NCBI GenBank assembly: GCA_027001345.1
Contig: JALTMS010000397.1
Coordinates: 1 to 14,450, forward strand
Source of the DNA: Acidobacteriota bacterium
GTDB taxonomy: Bacteria > Acidobacteriota > Polarisedimenticolia > J045
DNA: 14,450 bases
Direction of reading: 5' to 3'
Shown here piece by piece: positions 1 to 6,874 of this stretch (positions are counted from its first letter, which is position 1; the number at the start of each line of letters is the position of its first letter). The notes beneath the pieces are model-generated. The model was not told the DNA's origin, did no database searches, and was given only the letters and a program-made list of their open reading frames with translations. Made by a program: the position numbers and the translations under genes.

Positions 1-591
1 CAGGCTGTTGCCGGGAGCATCCACCGCATCCACGCAGGCGCCGACATCCACCGGCGGATTGACCGCCACGATGCGGTCCGCCAGGCAATCCGCACCACTG
101 TGCCCGGCATAGCCCAGGGCAAGCGCACCCCCGAGGGAGAAGCCGACGATGACGAAGGGCCGCGGCAGGCGCTGCCGCTCGAGCATCTCCAGACAGGCGC
201 CGAGATCCCCGCTCTGCGTCGCGTTGTGAAGCGTACCGGCCCGGGCCTCGGTCCCACCACAGCCACGTAGATCGAGGCGGGCGGCGTTCCAGCCCTCGAT
301 CACCGCCGAGCGCCCGAGGCGCACCAGGTACGAGGCGTCGGACGACCCCCCCATGCCGTGGACCAGCAGCACCGTCCCCCGGGCTCCCACGCCGGCTCCA
401 GAGAGCTTCAGACGCACCTCGGTACCCGCCTCCACCGACACCCAGATCTGCTGCTCGGACCCGGGCATGGATGGAGCAGGTGCCTTGACGCCGATGATGG
501 TCTGCAAGTGGGGATTGCGCGCCCACCAGGAAGGATCGAGCCGCGGCAGCTCTTTGGTGGCGAAATCGGCGGACAGTGCAGTCGAGGACAT
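1..591 (-). CDS. YheT-family alpha/beta hydrolase (3' end beyond window)
   Basis: Reading from an ATG at 591 down to base 1 gives 197 codons with no stop, so the C-terminus lies outside the window. An early NPHLQT segment (residues 26-31) is the hallmark of the YheT/embryogenesis-associated EMB8 group of alpha/beta hydrolases. It is followed by an oxyanion-type HGMGG (78-82) and a nucleophile elbow GFSLGG with Ser152. The acid and His of the triad should lie in the missing part. Members are cytosolic or membrane-associated serine hydrolases, probably esterases or lipases, with poorly known substrates. GGAG (601-604 on the plus strand as CTCC) lies 9 bases before the ATG and supports this start. 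It is transcribed away from the GNAT gene at 711. The fold and family assignment is secure; the substrate is not known. Confidence 0.88.
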   Translation of the reverse strand, partial: MSSTALSADFATKELPRLDPSWWARNPHLQTIIGVKAPAPSMPGSEQQIWVSVEAGTEVRLKLSGAGVGARGTVLLVHGMGGSSDASYLVRLGRSAVIEGWNAARLDLRGCGGTEARAGTLHNATQSGDLGACLEMLERQRLPRPFVIVGFSLGGALALGYAGHSGADCLADRIVAVNPPVDVGACVDAVDAPGNSL

Positions 592-662
592 GCTCAGAAA
601 CTCCGTCGAATCCCCGGAATTGCAACCCATGACGGCACCTTGCCCAACGCAGCCGGGGAACC

Positions 663-690
663 GAGCTTTGCTCTTGGCCCGGGAAAGCTC
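663..690. repeat. Inverted repeat in the divergent hydrolase/GNAT spacer
   Basis: A perfect 7-bp dyad, GAGCTTT (663-669) and AAAGCTC (684-690), is separated by 14 bases in the 119-bp gap between two divergent genes. It lies just upstream of the GNAT ribosome site. It could be an operator or a small RNA hairpin. No convincing -35/-10 pair was found around it, so a regulatory role is only a guess. Confidence 0.35.
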
Positions 691-710
691 GCCGGGCCAG
701 GGAGCCCAGT

Positions 711-1805
711 GTGCGAGTGTCGGTTGTCGATCATCCCGCCGAAATGGCCCGCATCGAGGACCTCTGGCGTCAGCTCGAGGAAGCCGATCCACCGTCGGTG
801 ACCGGAACCTTCTGCTTTCTTTCGAGTTGGTGCCGGCAGCGGCTCGGCAGGGACCGGTTGCAGATCCTGCTCTTCCACCAGGGGGCCTCCTGCGTCGGTC
901 TGGCTCCCCTGATGATCGCCCAGCGCCGCATGGGCCCGCTGCGCGTGCCCACCGCGCTCTATCTCTCGCGCAACGGCTACGTTCCAGGACCCCGGTTGCT
1001 CGCCGAGCCCGGTGCCCGCCGGGCGGTGGCCGAGGCACTGACCGACTACCTGCTCGAGGGAAGTCGGCCCTGGAAGGCCGTCCGTCTGAGCAACATCGAG
1101 CCCGGTGGCGCCCTCGACGAAGCCATCGGCCGGCGACTCACCGATGGCGCCCGGATCAATTTCGGTCCGGATGAGGGATCGGCGACCATCGAGCTGCCCG
1201 AAACCTGGCAAGCCCTGCTCGCCAGGTTCCGGCGCGATCGGCGCAAGACCCTGCGCAACAAGACGCGCCGCCTGGATCGAGAACTCGGCCACGAGATCAT
1301 CACCGTCCGCGATCCAGCGGAGATCCCCGTAGCCCTCGAAGCCTGCTTCGATATCTCGGAGCGAAGCTGGCAAGGACAGGCGGGCACAGGCATCGCCTCC
1401 GACGCAGCCTCCCGCGCCTTCTACCACGACGTGATGGCTGCCCACGGCCGCCAGGGCCGCGCCAGGATCCAGCTCCTGCGAGCCGGTGGACGACCGGTAG
1501 CCTTCGAGATCTCCCTTGCCCATCGCGACACCCACTACGCCTTGAAGACCGGTTATGACGAGGCCCTGAGGGAATACGGCCCCGGCGTGATCGTCGAGGC
1601 TGCGGCCTTCCGCGCAGCACTCGAGGCTGGGGACCGACGGGTGGAACTCTTCCACCCCGCCAGTCAAGCCAAGCTTTCCTGGGGCGCAGCATCGACTCCC
1701 TACAGACGCGCAACCCTCTTCACCGGTTCGCTCTCCGGCCGCCTGCTTCAGCTCGCCCGCAGCGGCCGGCGGCGCGCACTGACCTCTCTCCGCCACGAAG
1801 CGTAG
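711..1805 (+). CDS. GNAT-fold acyltransferase, CelD/BioF2-like
   Basis: A 364-residue protein starting at GTG 711, with AGGGAG at 699-704 six bases upstream; this ribosome site decides the start. The second half carries the signature of the BioF2-like acetyltransferase domain (PF13480, also called CelD/BcsL). It has a basic RRDRRKTLRNKTRRL stretch at about 175-189, then a W-containing SERSW, an FYHDVM segment, a GGRPVAFEIS strand and an end motif in which a PG-containing helix precedes an ELFHPA strand. The N-terminal half is a degenerate GNAT repeat, giving the usual two-lobed layout. Known relatives transfer acyl groups to polysaccharide or peptide acceptors in the cytoplasm (exopolysaccharide modification, FemAB-like aminoacylation). 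It ends 22 bp before the convergent desaturase gene with no obvious terminator. The family is well supported; the acceptor is unknown. Confidence 0.82.
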   Translation: MRVSVVDHPAEMARIEDLWRQLEEADPPSVTGTFCFLSSWCRQRLGRDRLQILLFHQGASCVGLAPLMIAQRRMGPLRVPTALYLSRNGYVPGPRLLAEPGARRAVAEALTDYLLEGSRPWKAVRLSNIEPGGALDEAIGRRLTDGARINFGPDEGSATIELPETWQALLARFRRDRRKTLRNKTRRLDRELGHEIITVRDPAEIPVALEACFDISERSWQGQAGTGIASDAASRAFYHDVMAAHGRQGRARIQLLRAGGRPVAFEISLAHRDTHYALKTGYDEALREYGPGVIVEAAAFRAALEAGDRRVELFHPASQAKLSWGAASTPYRRATLFTGSLSGRLLQLARSGRRRALTSLRHEA

Positions 1806-1827
1806 TCGATGGCGGCGGGTAGAAAAC

Positions 1828-3006
1828 TCAGACTGCGGCGAGCTGGAAACGCACCGAGCGCCAGGCCGCTTCCCAGGCCCGGAATTGCTGACGAAACTCA
1901 CGGCGCAGGCAGCGCAGCTCCCGGCGAATCTCTCTCAGCCGGCGACGGCGCTCGGCACCCCGCTGCTGCTGAACACGACGGTATTCCGACCACAAGGCCC
2001 GGGAACGATGGTGCATCTCGTCGAGGCTCTTCTCGAGCGAAGCCATCACCTCCACCGCCTTGTGACGCATCTCGTCGAGGCGAATGCTGAGGCTGTGTTC
2101 GAGGTCGCGCCGCTTCTCGCGCAGGCGGGCCATGCGGATCGTTTCTTCAGCCACCCGTCGCAGATTCCAGGCCAGGCCCAGCCGCGCCAGCAGCCAGATC
2201 ACCCACTTGCCCGGATCGAAATGCCAGGCGCGAATCCCGTTGCGATAGTCGGCCTGGAAAGTGTGGTGGAAATTGTGATAGCCCTCACCGAAAGTGAAAA
2301 ATGCCACCAGGCCGCTGTCCCGGGCGGTGCATCGGCCATCATAGGGCCGGCGACCGAGATAGTGACACAAGCTGTTGATGAAGAAGGTGGCGTGCTGTAC
2401 AGCCACCACACGGACGATGCCGCCGAAGACCAGTCCGGTCATCGCCGCCCGCAGTGGCTCGACACCCACCAGCCAGCCCCAGCCGAGGGCCAGCAAGACG
2501 GGGAAGCCGAAGCACATCCCGATCATCAGGGGAAGGATCCACCGGTCCTGCCAGAGCAGAAAACGACTCTGCTCGAGATCGGCCACGTTGTTGCGCGGCA
2601 ACTTGGGCTCGCGCTTGCGGATCAGCCAGCCCATGTGGGCATAGAAGAAACCCTTGTTGATGTTGTAGGGATCGTAGGGAAAGCCGTCGCGATCGACGTA
2701 CTTGTGGTGGTAACGGTGCTCACTGGCCCAGTCCAGCACCGAGTTCTGGAAGGTTGCAGCCCCGAGCAATCCGGCGATCGTGGCGACCGGCGAGACGGCG
2801 TCGAAGCTGCGGTGGGCGAACAGGCGGTGATAGCCGACGGTGATGCTCAGACCCGTGGCATAGGTCATCACCAGAAAGACCAGCAATTCGAAGAGCGAAA
2901 AGCCGAAAGAGCGAATGTAGAGCGGAGCGGCGATCAGCGCGGCGGCGAGCGATCCCACCAGCCACAGCGTCGTCGGCCAGTTGATCGGCGGTTTGTTCTG
3001 GGTCAT
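1828..3006 (-). CDS. Membrane acyl-CoA (delta-9 type) fatty acid desaturase with charged C-terminal tail
   Basis: A 392-residue membrane di-iron desaturase. From ATG 3006 the three histidine boxes are HRLFAH (60-65), EHRYHH (96-101) and GEGYHNFHH (240-248). The extra NSLCH (211-215) histidine seen in stearoyl-CoA desaturases is also present. Hydrophobic spans at about 14-31, 36-56, 158-180 and 188-204 fit the usual four-helix, cytosol-facing arrangement. It should insert a cis double bond into acyl-CoA or acyl-lipid, using oxygen and electrons from a ferredoxin- or cytochrome-like donor, to tune membrane fluidity. The core ends near residue 284. A further 108 residues, rich in Arg, Glu and Leu, look like a long amphipathic helix or coiled coil. 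An in-frame ATG at 3030 exists, but GAGG six bases before 3006 favours the shorter start. It is downstream of and parallel to the porin-like gene, but behind that gene's terminator, so it probably has its own promoter. Confidence 0.93.
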   Translation of the reverse strand: MTQNKPPINWPTTLWLVGSLAAALIAAPLYIRSFGFSLFELLVFLVMTYATGLSITVGYHRLFAHRSFDAVSPVATIAGLLGAATFQNSVLDWASEHRYHHKYVDRDGFPYDPYNINKGFFYAHMGWLIRKREPKLPRNNVADLEQSRFLLWQDRWILPLMIGMCFGFPVLLALGWGWLVGVEPLRAAMTGLVFGGIVRVVAVQHATFFINSLCHYLGRRPYDGRCTARDSGLVAFFTFGEGYHNFHHTFQADYRNGIRAWHFDPGKWVIWLLARLGLAWNLRRVAEETIRMARLREKRRDLEHSLSIRLDEMRHKAVEVMASLEKSLDEMHHRSRALWSEYRRVQQQRGAERRRRLREIRRELRCLRREFRQQFRAWEAAWRSVRFQLAAV

Positions 3007-3012
3007 GCAAAT

Positions 3013-3016
3013 CCTC
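3013..3016 (-). promoter_or_regulatory. Ribosome binding site fixing the desaturase start
   Basis: GAGG on the minus strand is placed 6 bases before ATG 3006. The alternative in-frame ATG at 3030 would put this site inside the gene and add eight polar residues not typical of the family. Confidence 0.6.
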
Positions 3017-3074
3017 GTGGCGGAAGGCACCTCCTGCGCGAGTGCCGAAGGCCCAACCCTGCCATGACCCGGCT

Positions 3075-3104
3075 AGGTTAGCTCCTCGTGCCCCCGGGCG
3101 TCAA
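3075..3104 (-). promoter_or_regulatory. Candidate sigma70 promoter for the desaturase
   Basis: On the minus strand TTGACG (3104-3099) is followed after 18 bases by TAACCT (3080-3075). The -35 matches consensus at 5 of 6 positions and the -10 at 3 of 6. It lies about 70 bases before the start codon and downstream of the terminator of the preceding gene, where a promoter is expected. Confidence 0.4.
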
Positions 3105-3125
3105 AGAAGTCCCTGGGTGGAAGAC

Positions 3126-3153
3126 GAGAGGACGGCCTGAAGGCCGTCCTCTC
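3126..3153 (-). terminator. Hairpin terminator after the outer-membrane protein gene
   Basis: A perfect 12-bp stem, GAGAGGACGGCC with its complement, encloses a 4-base loop about 40 bases past the stop of the gene ending at 3194. On the minus strand the bases after the stem are pyrimidine-rich (GTCTTCCACCC) but lack a true T run. Termination may therefore be partial or Rho-assisted. Confidence 0.6.
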
Positions 3154-3193
3154 TCGATCTCGCCGAAGGCGGCCGGCCGGAGCCGGCAGCCGA

Positions 3194-4621
3194 TCAGAAA
3201 GAAATACCGATCATCAACGTCACGTCGGTGCTCCGAATCACATGACGCGAGCTGAAGGCCGAGGCATCACGGAAGCCCAGCTCGGCACTCAGATTGTCGC
3301 TGTGCTGGTAGCGCAGGCCCAGCGCGTAGTCGGTGCCGGTGTAAGTCTCCTCGTTCCGGTTCCCGCTCTCCGAAGTGAAGGTCGGCGTCTCGGCAAACAT
3401 GTCGCGGTTCCGGTAGGTCACGTCAGAGCGCCAGAAGTTGGCACCGGCCACAGCCGTCCACTTCTCACCCAGCCTGGCCCGCACGGAGGTCGGAATCGAC
3501 TGCTCGTCACCCTCGACCTTGGCCCACGTCCGGAAGCGGCCGATCCCGCTGGGCGTATAGGACGTGTCGGTGATGTCACCGGCAAAGTCGCCATCGATGT
3601 CGTAGTTCTCCCACGCCAGGCCGACGGCAAAGTCCACGCCACTGCCGACTTCCTTCTGCCAGCGCAGACCGACCTGCGTACTGGAGGAGGACAGATCGTC
3701 GCCAGTGACGTTCTGCTCATACTCGTAGGTGTAGCTCTGCATGAAGACCATCGGGTTGTTGAGGTCGCCGGTGGTCGAGCTGTAGGAGCCGGTCACCTCC
3801 AGCGCACTCGGACGCTCGCCACCCTGGTACCAGTTCAGGCGGACGTTGCCGCCCCAGGTCGTGCCGTCGAAGTCCCACACGCGGCGGCTGTCGAAGCTGC
3901 CATCGACCGAGCGAGTCCCGCTGGAGAAGTCACCGGTGGCGAAGTTGCCGCCCACGGTCCAGGTAAAGTCTTCGCGGGCGTGGTTCTGGATCGCTCCGGA
4001 AACTCCCACGTAACTGGTGTTGAACTGGCTGCTGAAAAGGGAGCTGCCGCCGAAATTCGAACCCCTGCTCTTACGATCGAGGTAGGTGCCCTTGACGCCC
4101 CAGTTGTAGGTCTGCCCTCGCTGGCCCCAGGCCAACATCAACTCGGTAGCACTCGCATCGTTCTGCTGGCCGCTGCTGAAAGAGCCGGAAGTGAACAAGT
4201 TGTCTCTGTTCCAGTCCTCCCAGGCCAGGTAGCCGGCCAGATTGCCGTTGCCGCGAGCGTAGATGCCGCCGACCTGGAAGGTGTCGACATCGGCCCGGTT
4301 GGCCAGACCCGTGAAGAGAATCCGAGGCGTACCCTGGCCACCGGAGCTGGGCCGACCGAGGGTCGGAGTCACCTCGTCGCGGGTGATGTCCGCCAGGCGG
4401 GTGGGATCGTTGATCTGGTCAATGGTCGAGCGGAACAGATCGAAGCTCGACTCGCTGATGACCGAACGCGTCTGAATGATGTGGCTCGACTGGGCAACAC
4501 TGAGCAGATTGACCGCTTCGCCCGCCTCGGCGGCAAACACCATGCTGGCCCCGCCGGCGAGAGCCATCACGCCCAGGACTGCAGCCAGGCGACACCACTT
4601 CGATTTCGTTTCCCCAAGCAT
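3194..4621 (-). CDS. Outer-membrane beta-barrel protein
   Basis: A 475-residue exported protein. Residues 1-30 form a signal peptide (KSKWCR, hydrophobic core, cleavage near SMVFA-AEA). After a roughly 90-residue N-terminal segment the chain alternates polar and aromatic/aliphatic residues in many short strands joined by Gly/Ser/Asp/Asn-rich loops. It ends in VTLMIGISF, a classic Bam-recognised C-terminal strand with terminal Phe. The length would fit a 14- to 18-stranded barrel. I do not recognise a specific porin family. The N-terminal segment (about 45-90, with STIDQINDPTRLADITRDE) may be a plug or periplasmic helix. AGGAGG (4628-4633 in complement) sits 6 bases before the ATG, and a good promoter lies 83-110 bases upstream, suggesting high expression. 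Function (porin, lipid or glycan transport) cannot be told from sequence alone. Confidence 0.85.
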   Translation of the reverse strand: MLGETKSKWCRLAAVLGVMALAGGASMVFAAEAGEAVNLLSVAQSSHIIQTRSVISESSFDLFRSTIDQINDPTRLADITRDEVTPTLGRPSSGGQGTPRILFTGLANRADVDTFQVGGIYARGNGNLAGYLAWEDWNRDNLFTSGSFSSGQQNDASATELMLAWGQRGQTYNWGVKGTYLDRKSRGSNFGGSSLFSSQFNTSYVGVSGAIQNHAREDFTWTVGGNFATGDFSSGTRSVDGSFDSRRVWDFDGTTWGGNVRLNWYQGGERPSALEVTGSYSSTTGDLNNPMVFMQSYTYEYEQNVTGDDLSSSSTQVGLRWQKEVGSGVDFAVGLAWENYDIDGDFAGDITDTSYTPSGIGRFRTWAKVEGDEQSIPTSVRARLGEKWTAVAGANFWRSDVTYRNRDMFAETPTFTSESGNRNEETYTGTDYALGLRYQHSDNLSAELGFRDASAFSSRHVIRSTDVTLMIGISF

Positions 4622-4703
4622 CCTCTTCCTCCTAAGGTTGAGACAAGACCTGCGCTCCGCGCCATGCGCGGAATCGACAGGGGATCAACTCGACCCGAGC
4701 ACA

Positions 4704-4731
4704 AAAGTAACGTTGTCCGGCAGTTTGTCAA
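4704..4731 (-). promoter_or_regulatory. Sigma70-like promoter for the outer-membrane protein
   Basis: On the minus strand a perfect TTGACA (4731-4726) is followed after 16 bases by TACTTT (4709-4704). This implies transcription start near 4697 and a leader of about 75 bases ending in a strong AGGAGG site. It is the best promoter match I found in the window. Confidence 0.6.
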
Positions 4732-4858
4732 GAACGACGCTGCCCGCCGGAGGGAAAAGCCGGAAGCGACGGCGAACGGCTTCGAACGGTACCGGAACCC
4801 TCGATTTACGAAATTAAAGCGAAAATCTGCGAGTCTGGCCCCCCAGGCTCTCTTCACG

Positions 4859-4887
4859 TTGCCCTCGACCGACTCTCGTCGTACCTT
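4859..4887 (+). promoter_or_regulatory. Weak promoter candidate for the E1/E2-like operon
   Basis: TTGCCC (4859-4864), 17 bases, then TACCTT (4882-4887), about 49 bases before the first start codon. The matches are 4 of 6 and 3 of 6, so this is a positional candidate only. Confidence 0.3.
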
Positions 4888-4935
4888 GCGCCCACATCTG
4901 GCTTTGATCGACGCCACGCCGAAGCGGGAGGGCTG

Positions 4936-5859
4936 TTGGACTGGCGGGAGAGGGTCGCTGCGGAGGGGAGTCGCGGCGATCGGACGGGGCATTTCGAGCG
5001 GGAGTTCTACCGGGGGATCTATCTCATCCGGCGGCTCGAGGAGACTTTGCTCGAACTCTTCGCGGCCGGTCGACTCAGTGGTACGACCCACACCTGCCTC
5101 GGCCAGGAAGCCAACGCGGTCGCCGTCGCCTTTCATCTCACCGACGCAGACGTGGTGGTCAGCAATCACCGCTGCCACGGCCACTACCTGGCCCGAACCG
5201 GCGATCTCGAAGGCCTGCTGGCGGAGATCCGGGGGCTCGAGCGGGGCCTGTGCTCGGGAAAGGGCGGCAGCCAACACCTCTGCGCTCCCAACTTCTACAC
5301 CAACGGCATTCAGGGGGGAATCGTTCCCCTGGCCACGGGCATGGCCCTGGCGGAAAAGCAGAGGGGCTCGGGGGCCATCGTCACTGTTTTCATCGGCGAC
5401 GGGACCCTCGGACAGGGAGTGGTCTACGAATCGTTCAACATCGCGGCGCTCTGGGCCGCCCCCCTGCTGGTCGTCGTCGAGGCCAACGGCTGGGCTCAGT
5501 CCACACCGACGCCACGCGCAATGGCCGGCTCGATGCGGCAGCGCCTCGAGGCCTTCGGGCTGCCCTGCGGGATGGTCGAGGGCACCGACGCGCTGGAGAT
5601 CCACCGGGCCGCCGGTGCCGCCGTCGGCCAGGTCCGCGAGACGGGTCGCCCGGCCGGCCTGATCATTCGCACCCAGCGCCTTGGCCCCCACAGCAAGGGA
5701 GACGACTCGCGCTCTCCGGAGGAACTCGAGACCCTGCGCGAGCGCGACCCCCTGCCTCGTCTGGCGGCCAGCCTCGATCCCGAGCAGCGCCGCGCGATCG
5801 AGGCCGAGTGCGAGCGGCGTCTGGCCGCGGCCCTGACCGCCACGGAAGGCCCGCTGTGA
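4936..5859 (+). CDS. 2-oxo acid dehydrogenase E1 component, alpha subunit
   Basis: A 307-residue thiamine-diphosphate (ThDP) enzyme subunit of the pyruvate/acetoin/branched-chain type. It carries the ThDP-Mg motif GDGTLGQG (Asp155) with the partner Asn184 exactly 29 residues on, in VEANGWAQST. Also present are NHRCHGHYLA (77-86), GLCSGKGGSQH (104-114), the GIQGGIVPLATGMAL helix, and a late GPHSKGDDSRSPEEL loop matching the usual GHS..D...R..EE loop. With E1-beta it would decarboxylate a 2-oxo acid and reductively acylate a lipoyl lysine. It is somewhat shorter than many E1-alpha chains. The only plausible start is TTG 4936, preceded by GGGAGGG with just three bases between. No other ATG/GTG/TTG occurs before the conserved region. 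The stop overlaps the start of E1-beta. The closest look is to acetoin-dehydrogenase-like chains, but the context does not suggest acetoin catabolism. The substrate is not determined. Confidence 0.92.
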   Translation: MDWRERVAAEGSRGDRTGHFEREFYRGIYLIRRLEETLLELFAAGRLSGTTHTCLGQEANAVAVAFHLTDADVVVSNHRCHGHYLARTGDLEGLLAEIRGLERGLCSGKGGSQHLCAPNFYTNGIQGGIVPLATGMALAEKQRGSGAIVTVFIGDGTLGQGVVYESFNIAALWAAPLLVVVEANGWAQSTPTPRAMAGSMRQRLEAFGLPCGMVEGTDALEIHRAAGAAVGQVRETGRPAGLIIRTQRLGPHSKGDDSRSPEELETLRERDPLPRLAASLDPEQRRAIEAECERRLAAALTATEGPL

Positions 5860-6872
5860 GTACGCGCTGCGCAGCGGCGCTCAATGCCGCGCTGGCCGAG
5901 GCCCTCGAGCGCTGGGACGAAACCCTGCTGCTCGGCGAGGACCTGGCCGACCCCTACGGCGGCGCTTTCCGCATCACCCGCGGCCTGAGCACGCGCTTTC
6001 CCGACAGGGTGCTTTCCTCGCCGATCAGCGAGGCCGCCCTGTTCGGTGTCAGTGCCGGTCTGGCACTCCGTGGCCGGCGGCCGGTGCTCGAGATCATGTT
6101 CGGCGACTTCATCACCCTTGGCCTCGACCAGGTGATCAATCACATCGCCAAGTTCCGGGAGATGTACGACGAGCAGGTGCGCGTCCCCCTGGTGGTGCGC
6201 ACGCCCATGGGAGGACGTCGCGGCTACGGCCCGACCCACAGCCAGTGCCTGGAAAAGCTTCTGGTGGGCATCCCCGGACTGACAGTCGTGGCAGGCAGTG
6301 AGTACCACGACCTTCACCGGCTGCTGCTCGCCGCGATCGCCAGTGACGACCCGGTATTCTTCATTGAAAACAAACTGCTCTACAGCCGCTTTCAACAGCG
6401 CGGTCGGGATGGCCGGCTCGGCCCCTTCCTCTGGGAGGAAGGCGACAGTACGTATCCGACCGTGCAGCTCCGTGCCGCCGATCGCTGTTCGGTGAGCGTG
6501 GTGACCTGGGGGGGAATGGCCCATCTCGCCCGACAGGCGGCCGAGCAGCTCGCCATCGAGCACGAGACGATGATCGAAGTGCTCATCCTGTCCCGACTCG
6601 CGCCCGTCGATCTCACGCCTCTGCTCGCCTCGGTACGCCGCACCGGGGCGCTGGTCGTGGCCGAGGAGGGCACCCTGACCGGCGGCGTGGGCGCGGAAAT
6701 CGTCGCTCGCGTCCAGCACGAAGCTTTCTCCTCCTTGCGGGGGCCGGCTCGGAGAGTCGCCGCCCGGGACGCGGTGATCCCGGCAGCGCGCCATCTCGAG
6801 GATGCTGTCCTACCCCAGGTCGAAGACATCACAGACGCCTGCCTGGCCGCTGCGGCCGGAACGGAGCACTGA
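5856..6872 (+). CDS. 2-oxo acid dehydrogenase E1 component, beta subunit
   Basis: A 338-residue transketolase-like subunit starting at GTG 5856, which overlaps the TGA of E1-alpha by four bases (GTGA), so translation is probably coupled. The open frame extends far upstream, but only from this GTG does homology begin. It keeps the catalytic Glu59 in SPISEAALFG, the DFITLGLDQVINHIAK segment (84-99), and His128 in YGPTHSQ that serves lipoyl acylation. The C-terminal transketolase domain ends with the usual AARHLEDAVLPQ. The length is normal for the family. GGAAGG lies 6 to 11 bases upstream of the start. The MFGDF and NHIAKF wording differs slightly from central-metabolism PDH beta chains, hinting at a specialised subfamily. 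It should form an alpha2-beta2 tetramer with the preceding gene product. Confidence 0.92.
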   Translation: MSTRCAAALNAALAEALERWDETLLLGEDLADPYGGAFRITRGLSTRFPDRVLSSPISEAALFGVSAGLALRGRRPVLEIMFGDFITLGLDQVINHIAKFREMYDEQVRVPLVVRTPMGGRRGYGPTHSQCLEKLLVGIPGLTVVAGSEYHDLHRLLLAAIASDDPVFFIENKLLYSRFQQRGRDGRLGPFLWEEGDSTYPTVQLRAADRCSVSVVTWGGMAHLARQAAEQLAIEHETMIEVLILSRLAPVDLTPLLASVRRTGALVVAEEGTLTGGVGAEIVARVQHEAFSSLRGPARRVAARDAVIPAARHLEDAVLPQVEDITDACLAAAAGTEH

Positions 6873-6874
6873 CC

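Larger units (their letters stand above)
4622..4935. other. Divergent control region between the barrel protein and the E1 operon
   Basis: A 314-bp stretch without a gene. It contains a strong promoter candidate reading left and a weaker one reading right (both listed separately), and a comparatively AT-rich island near 4801-4835. No RNA gene or riboswitch fold was recognised in it. Confidence 0.7.

Noticed and set aside
3242..5662. 806-codon open frame on the plus strand crossing the barrel gene, the control region and E1-alpha
   Set aside because: It runs antisense to a clear beta-barrel gene and out of frame with E1-alpha, and its product has no domain logic.
5250..5855. Upstream extension of the E1-beta frame
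   Set aside because: It overlaps E1-alpha in another frame and is not homologous. E1-beta homology begins at GTG 5856, coupled to the E1-alpha stop.
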